Shown here: piece by piece, positions 51,340 through 59,754 of the stretch
How the letters are laid out: the number at the start of each line of letters is the position of its first letter
How positions within the stretch are numbered: the stretch's first letter is position 1
Translations under genes and position numbers: made by a program
Notes under the pieces: generated by a model
Seen by the model: only the letters and a program-made list of their open reading frames with translations
Database searches by the model: none
Told to the model about the DNA's origin: nothing
From: Comamonas sp. NLF-1-9
GTDB taxonomy: Bacteria > Pseudomonadota > Gammaproteobacteria > Burkholderiales > Burkholderiaceae_C
Assembly: GCF_019195435.1 (NCBI RefSeq)
Contig: NZ_CP078069.1
Coordinates: 930,001 to 994,000, forward strand
Length of the DNA stretch: 64,000 nucleotides
Direction: 5' to 3'

Positions 51340-54129
51340 TCAGGAAGTGTGCTGGCGCGGCTCGCCCACACCGGGCAGGCGCGACGCCTGCGCGGCGGCA
51401 GCGGCCACCACGTCGGCCGGCGCCGCCGACTTTGGAAAATGCGATTGAAAGCCCGACATCAGCGCCAGCAGGCGGTCGTTGGCCTGGTCGGAAGTGGTCA
51501 ATGCGACCGCGTGGATGCGCTTGTCCAGCGCGATGCCGCGGCGTTCTTCGAGCTCGCGGATCCGCGCCATGATCTGGCGCCCGTCCTCCTGGCCGAGCGA
51601 GATGTCGCAAAACAGCATGCTGGGCCACTGTGCGAGCGGCCTGGCCTGCAGCCACTCGAGCGCTGGCTCGCCGGACGCGAAGCCGTGCATGCGCGCGCCT
51701 TCGCTGCGCAGCGCAAGATCAAAGGCCTCGCGCACGCCCTCGCGATCGTCAATGACCATGACCTCCATGCCATGGAGCCGCTGATCGCTGGGCGCCTGCA
51801 GCGCCAGCGGCGTTGAAGCACGAATCGCCGCCGCCGAGGGCGAGCGCAAGGGCAGCGCGATCACGAAACGCATGCCCTGGACCGATGTGGGCGCGGTGAT
51901 GGTCAGATGCCCGCCCTGGCGCTCAATGGCCGAGCGCAGCACCAGAGGATCCATGGCGGCGGGCAGCGCCTGCCTGGCGGTTGTTGCCGCGCCGCTGTCC
52001 GCCTGGTGTCTGCTGTCCGTGATGCTCAGATGGGCCTGGCTGCCGCGGCGCTCCAGCCGCAGCTCGATGCGCCCACCGCGCGGCGTTGCGCGGATGGCCT
52101 GCATGCAGATGCTCCAGATGGCCTGCGACAGCACCGCCGGGTCGCCGCTGATGCGCAGCGGCTCTGGGTCCAAGTGGGTGTAGAGCTGTACCGCGCGCGA
52201 TTCGAGGCTGCGCCGCAGCTCATCGACCACGCTGGCCAGCAGCACGCCCAGGTTCAGCGGCTGGCGCACCAGCTTGCGCGCCAGTCGGTCGAACTCCTGC
52301 TTCTGGCGCTGCAGATCCCAGAGCTGGGCATAGAGGCCGCGGTGCGCGAGCAATTCCTCGTGGCGCCCCTGCTCGACGATGCGCCCCTTGTCCATCACCA
52401 GAATGCGGTCTGCATCGACGATGGTGGAGAGCCGGTGTGCAATCACCAGCGTGGTGCGCCGCGAGGCCAGCGCGTCCAGCTGCACCTGGATGGCCTTCTC
52501 CGAGCGCGTATCGAGCGCGGACGTCGCCTCGTCCAGGATCAGGATGGGGGCGTTCTTCAGGAAGGCGCGGGCAATCGCGATGCGCTGCTTCTCGCCGCCC
52601 GAGAGCTTGAGCCCGCGCTCCCCGACCAGGGTTTCAAGCTGCTCGGGCAGCGAGGCGATCAGCTCGTCGATCTGCGCCGCGCGCGCGGCATGCACCACGT
52701 CGGTGATCGATGCGCCGGGCCGGCCGTAGGCAATGTTGTAGGCCACGCTTTCGTTGAACAGCGTGCTGTCCTGCGGCACGATGCCTACGGCGGCGCGCAG
52801 GCTGGCGAGCGTCACCTGGCGGATGTCGCGCTCATCAATCAGCACCCTGCCGCCCTGCGGATCGTAGGTGCGCAGCAGCAGGCGCGCGAGCGTCGATTTG
52901 CCCGAACCGCTGCCGCCGACGACCGCTACCGTCTGGCCCGCCTCGATGCGAAAGCTCACGTCCCAGAGCACCTGGCGCCCGGGTTCGTAGGAAAAATCCA
53001 CATGCTCGAAGGCCACGGTGCGCCGCTTGACTTCGAGCGCGGTGGCACGCGGGTCCTCTTCGATCTCGGGGCGCCGCGCCAGCAGTTGCTGCAGTTTTTC
53101 GGCGTTGGTCAGCGCGTCTCGCGCTTCGCGAAACAGAAAGCCCAGGGCGTTGAGCGGCAGGCAGATCTGGATCACATAGCTGTTGAGCAGCACCAGGTCG
53201 CCCACGGTGATGCTGCCACGCAGGGCTTCGCGGCCGGCAAACAGCATGATGGCGCCGACGCCAAAGGCGATGATCGCGCCCTGTCCCAGATGCAGCGCAG
53301 ACAAGGCCTTCTGGTTGTCCACGCTCTGCTCTACCCAGGCCTGGCGCGCCTCGCCATAGCGGCGCACCTCCTGGGTTTCGCAGGCGTTGTTGCGCACCGA
53401 CTCCTGATTCACCAGGCTGTCGAGCATCAGCCCGCTCGCGCGTGAGTCCAGCGCATTCACCTGACGCTGCACCAGCACCCGCCGGCGCGTCATGACGGTG
53501 GTGTAGCTGGCGTAAAGCACGAAGGTGGCCACGATGATGGCGGTAAACCACAGGCTGTAACCCAGCGCCAGTATCGTGACCACGGCAAGAATCTCGACCA
53601 GCGTGGGCAGCAGCGTGAACAGCAGTGCGCCGAGCAAGAAGCCCACGCCGTTCGTGCCGCGCTCCACGTCGCGCATCAGCGCCCCTGTCTGGAACTGCAA
53701 ATGAAAGCGCGGCCCCATGGCATGCATGTGCGCCAGAGCGCGGCGGGCGAAGTCGGCCACGGTCACCAGCGTGACCCGCGCAAAGCACAGGTCGCGCAGC
53801 TCGGTGAACAAGGTGCTGGCAAAACGCAGCGCCGCGTAGCCGGCCAGCAGCAGCACCGGCAGCATCAACACCTGCCCTCCGGCAGGCGCCACTGACGAGG
53901 CGCCAGGCAGCAGGTCGGCGCTCAGGCCGCCGGGCATGCTGAACAGATCGATGATGCGCTTGAAGACCAGCGGCACGCCCACCGCAGCCACTTTGGCCAG
54001 CACCAGCAGGACGACCGCGGCGAAGGTGCGCCAGCGATAGCGCCAGACCGCGCGCCAAAGCTGCGCAAAGAGCACCGAGGTGTGCTCGTCAGACGGCTTG
54101 CCGGGCGTGGCCGTGGCAGCTTCAGGCAT
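51340..54129 (-). CDS. Fused ABC exporter - kinase-like ATPase - receiver protein
   Basis: A 929-residue protein joining three modules. Residues ~20-330 form an ABC exporter membrane domain of the Atm1/HMT1 type. Residues ~370-605 are the nucleotide-binding domain with Walker A GGSGSGKST at 405-413, signature LSGGE at 509-513, Walker B ILILDEATSALD and the H-loop IAHRLST. Residues ~620-775 look like a histidine-kinase ATPase domain without a HisKA helix, with N-box and DxGxG residues lost. Residues ~790-915 are a receiver with Asp794/Asp795, phospho-site Asp842 and the Lys in FPKSAAP. The frame is continuous. It overlaps the mscS stop. Confidence 0.88.
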   Translation of the reverse strand: MPEAATATPGKPSDEHTSVLFAQLWRAVWRYRWRTFAAVVLLVLAKVAAVGVPLVFKRIIDLFSMPGGLSADLLPGASSVAPAGGQVLMLPVLLLAGYAALRFASTLFTELRDLCFARVTLVTVADFARRALAHMHAMGPRFHLQFQTGALMRDVERGTNGVGFLLGALLFTLLPTLVEILAVVTILALGYSLWFTAIIVATFVLYASYTTVMTRRRVLVQRQVNALDSRASGLMLDSLVNQESVRNNACETQEVRRYGEARQAWVEQSVDNQKALSALHLGQGAIIAFGVGAIMLFAGREALRGSITVGDLVLLNSYVIQICLPLNALGFLFREARDALTNAEKLQQLLARRPEIEEDPRATALEVKRRTVAFEHVDFSYEPGRQVLWDVSFRIEAGQTVAVVGGSGSGKSTLARLLLRTYDPQGGRVLIDERDIRQVTLASLRAAVGIVPQDSTLFNESVAYNIAYGRPGASITDVVHAARAAQIDELIASLPEQLETLVGERGLKLSGGEKQRIAIARAFLKNAPILILDEATSALDTRSEKAIQVQLDALASRRTTLVIAHRLSTIVDADRILVMDKGRIVEQGRHEELLAHRGLYAQLWDLQRQKQEFDRLARKLVRQPLNLGVLLASVVDELRRSLESRAVQLYTHLDPEPLRISGDPAVLSQAIWSICMQAIRATPRGGRIELRLERRGSQAHLSITDSRHQADSGAATTARQALPAAMDPLVLRSAIERQGGHLTITAPTSVQGMRFVIALPLRSPSAAAIRASTPLALQAPSDQRLHGMEVMVIDDREGVREAFDLALRSEGARMHGFASGEPALEWLQARPLAQWPSMLFCDISLGQEDGRQIMARIRELEERRGIALDKRIHAVALTTSDQANDRLLALMSGFQSHFPKSAAPADVVAAAAAQASRLPGVGEPRQHTS

Positions 54130-54952
54130 GGCGCACACCGTGCGCAGCGAATTCCTTGCTCAGCGCAATGTTGAGTTCGCTCGTGAGCCGGTCGCGCGCG
54201 ACCACACCGGGGCAGTACCACACGGCCAGCTCGAATTTGCAGTTGCTGCCCTCCAGCGCGCTCATGAGGACCTCGGGAGCGGGCGTTGCAAGCACGTGGG
54301 GGTTGGCCGCGGCCACGGTGCGCAGAATCTGCTCGAGCAGCGCGAGCTCGGTCTCAGCCACCAGCACCACCGTGATGCGCAGGCGCACCGACTCGTTCAG
54401 GTAGTCGGCATTGACCACGTTTTCCAGAATCAGGCGCTGGTTGGGAATCAGTACCGCCACGTTGTCCGCCGTGACCACGGTCGTGCGCCGGGCGGAGATC
54501 TCGCGCACCACGCCTTCGATGGCGCCGACCTCGATGCGGTCGCCCACCTTGACCGGCCGCTCGAGCATGACGATCAGGCCGCTGATGAAATTGCTGACGA
54601 TGTTCTGCAGGCCAAAGCCCACGCCCACGCCGATGGCGCCCGCCACGACGCTGAGCGCCGAGAGCTTGATGCCCACGTTCTGCATGATGAGCATCATCCC
54701 CAGCACCAGCACCAGATAGCGCAGCACCGAGGCGATGGCGATGCGCGTGCCCGCATTGGCGTCAAAGTGGCGCAGCAGCCGCGTCACCATCCAGCGGCGC
54801 ATGGCCCCGGCAAACCAGAACAGCGCCGTCATCAGCACCAGCAGCTTGAGCAGGGAGCCAGCGGTGATGGACACCTCTCCCAGGCTTACGAGCTGCAGGT
54901 TCAGGGCGGCAGAGATCCAGGCGGCATAAGAAGTCAGATGTTCCATCCCCAT
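54122..54952 (-). CDS. MscS-family mechanosensitive channel
   Basis: A 276-residue small-conductance-type channel. Three hydrophobic segments come first (residues ~30-120), then the MscS pore/beta signature SVVAGAIGVGVGFGLQNIVSNFISGLIVMLERPVKVGDRIEV and a cytoplasmic alpha/beta cage domain. It opens on membrane tension to release solutes. Starts at 54952 or 54946 are both possible. It is first in an operon with the ABC-kinase-receiver fusion, whose start overlaps its stop by eight bases. Confidence 0.9.
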   Translation of the reverse strand: MGMEHLTSYAAWISAALNLQLVSLGEVSITAGSLLKLLVLMTALFWFAGAMRRWMVTRLLRHFDANAGTRIAIASVLRYLVLVLGMMLIMQNVGIKLSALSVVAGAIGVGVGFGLQNIVSNFISGLIVMLERPVKVGDRIEVGAIEGVVREISARRTTVVTADNVAVLIPNQRLILENVVNADYLNESVRLRITVVLVAETELALLEQILRTVAAANPHVLATPAPEVLMSALEGSNCKFELAVWYCPGVVARDRLTSELNIALSKEFAAHGVRHA

Positions 54953-54965
54953 GGCAGGCCTTGCG

Positions 54966-54981
54966 GGCAAACGCCATACCC
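54966..54981 (-). promoter_or_regulatory. Sigma-54-like promoter of the mscS/ABC-fusion operon
   Basis: GGGTATGGCGTTTGCC on the minus strand shares 15 bases with the element at 51184. The predicted start would be only about 3 bases before the ATG at 54952, implying a leaderless message or a later start codon. Confidence 0.5.
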
Positions 54982-55025
54982 GGCCGGCGCAAGCGGCCGC
55001 CCCAAGCCCTGCCAACACGCGCCTC

Positions 55026-55041
55026 GGGCACGGCACTTGCC
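55026..55041 (+). promoter_or_regulatory. Sigma-54-like promoter of the SDR-GT9-hldC-gmhA operon
   Basis: GGGCACGGCACTTGCC matches GGCACG-N4-TTGC exactly. The predicted start is about 23 bases before the ATG at 55076. Confidence 0.72.
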
Positions 55042-55075
55042 CGGTGGCGCCGGTACAAGCAAACACGGACGGAAA

Positions 55076-55810
55076 ATGAACGAACTCGAAGGAAAGACGG
55101 TCCTCGTCACCGGCGCGGGCAGCGGCTTGGGTGCGGCCATCGCGCGGCAACTGGTGCAAGCCCGCGCGCGGGTGGTTTTGGCAGACATTGGTGCCGAAAA
55201 AGCCGAGAGCGTGGCACGCCTCATCGACCCCGAGGGCAGCGCCACGCAGGCGCTCAAGATGGACGTCAGCCAGCCTGGCGACGTAGCCAACGCGATCAGC
55301 GACATCCATGCGCGCTGGGGGCGCCTCGATGTGCTCATCAACAACGCCGGCACCGACGTCACCGAGTCGATCGAGGACATCGACGCCGGCGAGTGGGCGC
55401 GCGTGGTGCAGACCAACCTGTACGGCCCCTTCCTGCTGGCCAAGGCGGCGCTGCCGATGCTGCGCGCGGCCGATGCCGGCCGCGGCGGCCACATCGTGAA
55501 CGTGGCGTCCACCGCCGCGCTGCGCGCCTGGCCCAACGCCAGCGCCTACCACGCCAGCAAGTGGGGCTTGCGCGGACTGAGCAAAGCCATGCATGTCGAG
55601 CTGCGCGAGGCCGGCATCCGGGTGAGCACGCTGTTCGCCGGCGGCATGCGCACGCCTTTTCTGCTGGAGCGCTTTCCGGGGATAGATACCGGCCTGCTGC
55701 AGGACCCAGAGAACGTCGCGCGCACCGTGGTGTTCCTGCTCACCGTGCCGCGTGGCTCCGTCATCGCCGAGATGATGGTGCTGCCGGACAGGGAGACCTC
55801 ATGGCCTTGA
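55076..55810 (+). CDS. Short-chain dehydrogenase/reductase (SDR)
   Basis: A 244-residue classical SDR. TGAGSGLG is at 12-19, INNAG near 88-92, and the catalytic Ser145, Tyr158 and Lys162 (YHASK). The substrate is unknown; placement in front of heptose genes suggests a sugar or lipid step, as inference only. The ATG at 55076 lies in GGAAAATG. Its stop overlaps the GT9 start by ten bases. Confidence 0.88.
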   Translation: MNELEGKTVLVTGAGSGLGAAIARQLVQARARVVLADIGAEKAESVARLIDPEGSATQALKMDVSQPGDVANAISDIHARWGRLDVLINNAGTDVTESIEDIDAGEWARVVQTNLYGPFLLAKAALPMLRAADAGRGGHIVNVASTAALRAWPNASAYHASKWGLRGLSKAMHVELREAGIRVSTLFAGGMRTPFLLERFPGIDTGLLQDPENVARTVVFLLTVPRGSVIAEMMVLPDRETSWP

Positions 55811-56970
55811 AAACCGGCTGGGCTGGGGCCAGGAACATCCTTGCGGTGCGGCTGGACAGCATGGGCGACGTCTTGATGAGCTCGCCCGCACTTGCCGCCA
55901 TGCGCCTGAGCTCGCCCGACGTACGCCTGACTCTGCTCACCTCGATCGAGGGCGCGCGCACCGCGCGCCACGTCGATGTGGTGGACGACACGCTGGTCTA
56001 CGCCGCCCCCTGGGTCGCACCGGCTGCCGAACCGTCCTCGCACCGCGCCGATCTGGCCTTCATCAACACACTCGCCCAGCGCGGCTTTGACGCGGCGGTG
56101 ATCTTCACCGTGTGCACGCAAAGCGCGCTGCCAGCGGCGCTGGCCTGCAGACTGGCGGGCATACCGCTGCGCCTGGCGCACAGCCGCGAAAACCCCTACG
56201 CGCTGCTGACCGACTGGGTGCGCGACCCCGACACCGAGATCGCCAGCGCCCGCCATGAGGTGCAACGCCAGCTTGACCTGGTGCGCGAGGTCGGCTTCGA
56301 GACGCAAGACCAGCACCTGCGCATGCGCTACGACCACGCCGATGCCTTGCGCATGCAGGCCGCGCTGGCAGAGGCCGGCGGCGATGTGCGCCGCCCCTAC
56401 ATCGTGGTGCACGCCGGGGCGCGCGCCGCCTCGCGGCGCTATCCGGCGCCGCTCTATGGCGTGGTCGCGCGGGCGCTGCAGGCGCGTACCGGCATGCAGC
56501 TGGTATTCACGGGCTCGGACGGCGAGGCGGATCTGGTGACGCAGGCCGCGGCGCAGATGAGTCAGGCGCCGGTGGACCTGGCCGGAAAACTGGGCCTGGG
56601 CGAGCTCGCCGCGCTCCTCGATGGTGCGCAGGTGCTCTTGTGCAACAACACCGGTCCGGCCCACATGGCCGCCGCGCTGGGCACGCCGGTGGTGGTCTTG
56701 TATGCGCTGACCAACCCGCAGCACACGCCCTGGCAGGTTCCGGCGCGCGTGCTCAGCCACGACGTGCCCTGCCGCAACTGCCTCAAGAGCCGCTGCCCCG
56801 AGATACACCACGACTGCCTGCTGCGCATTGCACCCGAGACCGTGGTCGAAGCGACGCTCGACCTGTTGGCGCGCAGCGCATCGGTGCCGCACCACGGCGC
56901 TGCACATGCCGCAGCGCGCTGGCAGCACCATGGCGCGGCGCGCCCAGCGGCCAGGGCCGCCGTGGGCTGA
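55801..56970 (+). CDS. Heptosyltransferase-like glycosyltransferase (GT9)
   Basis: A 389-residue GT9 enzyme. ILAVRLDSMGDVLMSSPALAAMR opens the N-domain, IVVHAGARAASRRYPAPLY starts the C-domain, and the donor-site motif LLCNNTGPAHMAAALGTPVVVLYA is followed by a Cys-rich CRNCLKSRCP segment. The last 35 residues are a His/Ala-rich tail. The start overlaps the SDR stop and follows GGGAG. hldC begins nine bases after its stop, so an ADP-heptose donor is likely. Confidence 0.88.
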   Translation: MALKTGWAGARNILAVRLDSMGDVLMSSPALAAMRLSSPDVRLTLLTSIEGARTARHVDVVDDTLVYAAPWVAPAAEPSSHRADLAFINTLAQRGFDAAVIFTVCTQSALPAALACRLAGIPLRLAHSRENPYALLTDWVRDPDTEIASARHEVQRQLDLVREVGFETQDQHLRMRYDHADALRMQAALAEAGGDVRRPYIVVHAGARAASRRYPAPLYGVVARALQARTGMQLVFTGSDGEADLVTQAAAQMSQAPVDLAGKLGLGELAALLDGAQVLLCNNTGPAHMAAALGTPVVVLYALTNPQHTPWQVPARVLSHDVPCRNCLKSRCPEIHHDCLLRIAPETVVEATLDLLARSASVPHHGAAHAAARWQHHGAARPAARAAVG

Positions 56971-56979
56971 GGAGCGGCC

Positions 56980-57471
56980 ATGCCTGAAGCCAAGATCTGT
57001 TCACGCGCCCAAGGGCCGAGCCGGGTGGCCGCGCTCGCAGGCCCGGTGGTGTTCACCAACGGCGTTTTTGATCTGCTGCACCGCGGCCACGTGCAATGTC
57101 TGGAGGCGGCGCGCGCCCTGGGTGGCTCGCTGGTCGTCGGGGTCAACAGCGACGCCTCCACGCGCGAGCTGGGCAAGGGACCCGGGCGGCCAGTCAATCC
57201 GCAAGAGGACCGCGCGGCGGTGCTGGCGGCTCTCGAATGCGTGTCGCTGGTGATCGTGTTCGACGAGGCCACGCCGCTCGCCTTGCTCACCCAGCTGCGC
57301 CCCGACATCTACGTCAAGGGTGGCGACTACCGCAACAAGCCCCTGCTGGAGGCCGAGCTGATGCGTCAGTGGGGTGGCTCCGCCGTGGTGCTCGATTACC
57401 TGCCGGGCCGCTCGACGACAGCGCTGCTCGAGCGGGCGTTTCACATTGGCAATATGGAGATAGCGAAATGA
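56980..57471 (+). CDS. hldC: D-glycero-beta-D-manno-heptose-1-phosphate adenylyltransferase (HldE C-domain type)
   Basis: A 163-residue cytidylyltransferase-fold enzyme equal to the second half of E. coli HldE. The nucleotide-binding motif FTNGVFDLLHRGHVQCLEAARALG holds the HxGH-type site, and VKGGDYRNKPLLEAELMRQWGG with the GRSTTALLER end are typical. It makes ADP-heptose from heptose-1-phosphate. Its stop overlaps gmhA (ATGA). Confidence 0.93.
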   Translation: MPEAKICSRAQGPSRVAALAGPVVFTNGVFDLLHRGHVQCLEAARALGGSLVVGVNSDASTRELGKGPGRPVNPQEDRAAVLAALECVSLVIVFDEATPLALLTQLRPDIYVKGGDYRNKPLLEAELMRQWGGSAVVLDYLPGRSTTALLERAFHIGNMEIAK

Positions 57472-58178
57472 AAGTCATGCACGCACCCTCGAGGGCCGGC
57501 TTCGGTCCCTCGTCCTGGTTGCCCGATCCGCCCTACCGGCGCGCGCTGCGCGAGCACCGCCTGCTGTTCGACGGTCTGGTCGCGATTCAGGAAGAAGTGG
57601 AAGCCGCTGCGGCCATGCTGGTGCAGTCGCTGGTGGCGGGCAAGAAGCTCATGCTCTGCGGCAACGGCGGCTCGGCCGCCGACAGCCAGCACATTGCGGC
57701 CGAGCTCACCGGGCGTTTCGTGCACGACCGCCGGCCACTCGCGGCCATGGCATTGACCACCGACAGCTCGGCGCTCACCTGCATCGCCAACGATTACGAC
57801 TTCGAGCAGGTGTTTGCGCGCCAGGTGGGCGCGCTCGGGCAAGCCGGCGACTGCCTCGTGGCCATATCGACCTCGGGCAATTCCCCCAACGTCTTGCGCG
57901 CGGTGGAAACCGCGCGGCGCATGCGCATTGCCACGGTGGCGCTGACCGGGCGCAGCGGCGGGCGCCTTGGGGAAACCTGCGACGCGGCCATCGTCGTGCC
58001 TTCGTCCATCACCGCGCGCATTCAGGAGGCGCACATCTTCGTCGGGCACGTGCTGTGCGCGCTGGTCGAAGACGGCTTGACGCGCGCCGGCATGCTGCAC
58101 GCGGCCCAGCCGGCGCTGGGCAAGGCTCAGATCGCGCCTATGCTGCCGGTCACTGGCAAGACGATGCCGGTGACATAG
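57468..58178 (+). CDS. gmhA: Phosphoheptose isomerase (GmhA/DiaA family)
   Basis: A 236-residue SIS-domain protein. LMLCGNGGSAADSQHIAAELTGRF is at residues ~60-84 and LVAISTSGNSPNVLRAVE near 130, both hallmarks of GmhA, with the Gln/His metal-site residues in RIQEAHIFVGHVLC. It converts sedoheptulose-7-phosphate to heptose-7-phosphate. The close relative DiaA cannot be ruled out from sequence alone, but the neighbouring hldC supports GmhA. Extra residues at both ends make it longer than the ~195-residue norm. Its 3' end overlaps the convergent SDR gene by 52 bases. Confidence 0.88.
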   Translation: MKVMHAPSRAGFGPSSWLPDPPYRRALREHRLLFDGLVAIQEEVEAAAAMLVQSLVAGKKLMLCGNGGSAADSQHIAAELTGRFVHDRRPLAAMALTTDSSALTCIANDYDFEQVFARQVGALGQAGDCLVAISTSGNSPNVLRAVETARRMRIATVALTGRSGGRLGETCDAAIVVPSSITARIQEAHIFVGHVLCALVEDGLTRAGMLHAAQPALGKAQIAPMLPVTGKTMPVT

Positions 58179-59119
58179 CCCGACATCACCGGCGAAGCAA
58201 GGAAGACGAAGGCGGGCGACAACTCCTCGGGTTGTGCGGCCCGCTTCATGTCGGTTTGTTTGCCGAACTCGGCCACCTTCTTCGCCGGCAGGTCTGCGGG
58301 GTTGAGCGGCGTCCATACCGGGCCGGGTGCGACGGCGTTGACGCGTATGCCCTTGGCGACGAGATTGCTCGCCAGCGCCTTGGTGAAGGCGTGGATGGCG
58401 CCCTTGGTGGCCGCGTAATCGAGCAGATGCGCGCTGCCCCGCAGGCCCACGACCGAGCCGGTGTTGATGATCGCCGCGCCGCTGCCCAGGTGTGGCACGG
58501 CGGCGCGCGTCATGCGGAAATAGCCGCCGATGTTGGTCTGCAGCGTCTCGTTGAGCCGCTCGTCGCTGATGTCCTCGATGCTTTGGGCATGCTCCTGGAA
58601 GGCGGCGTTGTTCACCAGCACGTCGAGGCCGCCCAGGGTCTCGCGCGTCTCGCGCACCGCCTGTTCGCAAAACCCGCTGTCCTTCACGTCGCCTTGCAGC
58701 AGCAGACAGCGCCGCCCCTCACGCTCCACGCATTCCTTGGTGTGCTCGGCGTCCTGCTGCGCGCTGAGAAAGACGATGGCCACGTCCGCGCCCTCGCGCG
58801 CGAAGAGCACCGCCACGGCCCGGCCTATGCCCGAGTCACCACCGGTGACCAGGGCCACCTTGTCCTGCAGCTTGCCGCTGCCGCGGTAGTCGGGCGCGAG
58901 AAAGCGCGGGGCAAGCTCCAGCGCCGCTTCGCTGCCGGGCTTTTGCAGATGCTGCGCAGGCATGGTTTCGGGCTGGATGCGCGCGCCTGCCTGGGCCGCG
59001 CCCTGGTCCTTCTCTTTGTCGGACGCCTGGCGGTCGCGGCGGTCCTGCCGCTGTTGTATCTCCCGCTGGGTCTGCAAGGTGTCGTCGCTGCGCGCGGATG
59101 GGTGTTGTTCGTCGTTCAT
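58127..59119 (-). CDS. Stress-type SDR oxidoreductase (YghA/YdaD-like)
   Basis: A 330-residue SDR with a charged, disordered N-terminal extension of about 80 residues, then KVALVTGGDSGIGRAVAVLFAREGADV (TGGDSGIG at 92-99), VLVNNAAFQ, and the catalytic YAATK. This subgroup is linked to general stress in many bacteria. The ATG at 59119 was chosen over an upstream in-frame start at 59155. No convincing sigma-54 element was found upstream: a GGCAC and a TTGC are present but two bases too far apart. The gap 59120-59439 holds no gene. Confidence 0.87.
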   Translation of the reverse strand: MNDEQHPSARSDDTLQTQREIQQRQDRRDRQASDKEKDQGAAQAGARIQPETMPAQHLQKPGSEAALELAPRFLAPDYRGSGKLQDKVALVTGGDSGIGRAVAVLFAREGADVAIVFLSAQQDAEHTKECVEREGRRCLLLQGDVKDSGFCEQAVRETRETLGGLDVLVNNAAFQEHAQSIEDISDERLNETLQTNIGGYFRMTRAAVPHLGSGAAIINTGSVVGLRGSAHLLDYAATKGAIHAFTKALASNLVAKGIRVNAVAPGPVWTPLNPADLPAKKVAEFGKQTDMKRAAQPEELSPAFVFLASPVMSGYVTGIVLPVTGSIGAI

Positions 59120-59399
59120 GGTCGGTGCTCTTTGGGGGACAGGTGTTGTAGGCAAGGCGTGGGTGCCGCGGGTCGGCTTGCTGCTCGGCAGCGCCGGGAC
59201 CCGTGCGCTTGCCGCAAGGGCTGCTGCACGGCTTGGCGGGCGGGGATGGCGGCATCACGCGCTCGCTGGCGGCGTCATCGGGACTTGCGGCGCTGAGCGT
59301 GCCTCAATGGCAAGGCAGCGGCGCCGTCGCAATGCCGGGCCGCTGCCGCCTGCCTGGCGCCGTACAACTTCTGGACGGCCCGGGCTTGAAATAGGAGCG

Positions 59400-59430
59400 G
59401 GCCGCGCCCCGGCAAATGCCGGGGGCGGCC
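59400..59430 (-). terminator. Hairpin after the 72-residue protein gene
   Basis: GGCCGCGCCCCGGCA pairs with TGCCGGGGGCGGCC with one irregularity, ten bases past the stop codon at 59440 on the minus strand. Only a short T-rich stretch (CTATTTC) follows. Confidence 0.5.
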
Positions 59431-59439
59431 TGCCGGGCT

Positions 59440-59658
59440 TCACACCTGACGGTGCTGCTGGCCGCGCTCACTTTCGTTGTGCGTGGTGCGCCGTGCATCT
59501 TGCTGGTCCTTGTGCTGGCCTTGGTGCGAGGGAGCGGCTTGCTGATCCTTGCCCTGACCTTGGTGCGAAGGGGCGGTTTGCTGATGCTGCGGTGTGTGGT
59601 TGGGCGACGAACTCTGCGGTTGTTTCTGTCCGGGTTCGTTGCGTTGGGTTTGCGTCAT
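59440..59658 (-). CDS. Small Gln/His-rich disordered protein
   Basis: A 72-residue hydrophilic protein with no hydrophobic segment. APSHQGQGKDQQ is followed by a near-copy APSHQGQHKDQQ (residues ~30-54), and Gln, His and Ser dominate throughout. Such composition suggests an intrinsically disordered, desiccation- or stress-type protein, but the function is unknown. The ATG at 59658 follows GGAG by six bases, and a sigma-54-like element stands upstream. Confidence 0.68.
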   Translation of the reverse strand: MTQTQRNEPGQKQPQSSSPNHTPQHQQTAPSHQGQGKDQQAAPSHQGQHKDQQDARRTTHNESERGQQHRQV

Positions 59659-59707
59659 GCTGATCTCCGTTGGTGAATGCCGGCAAAGCGGCCGGCAAGA
59701 CATGACA

Positions 59708-59723
59708 GGCAAACCGCGTACCC
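59708..59723 (-). promoter_or_regulatory. Sigma-54-like promoter of the 72-residue protein gene
   Basis: GGGTACGCGGTTTGCC on the minus strand has GGxACG-N4-TTGC. The predicted start is about 39 bases before the ATG at 59658. Confidence 0.6.
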
Positions 59724-59754
59724 GCTGCGCCGCCCCATGAACCGCAAAGCGGTT

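Noticed and set aside
59120..59200. Sigma-54-like promoter for the SDR at 58127
   Set aside because: GGCAC and TTGCC are present but GG and GC are 12, not 10, bases apart; another GG-N10-GC in the area has poor boxes.
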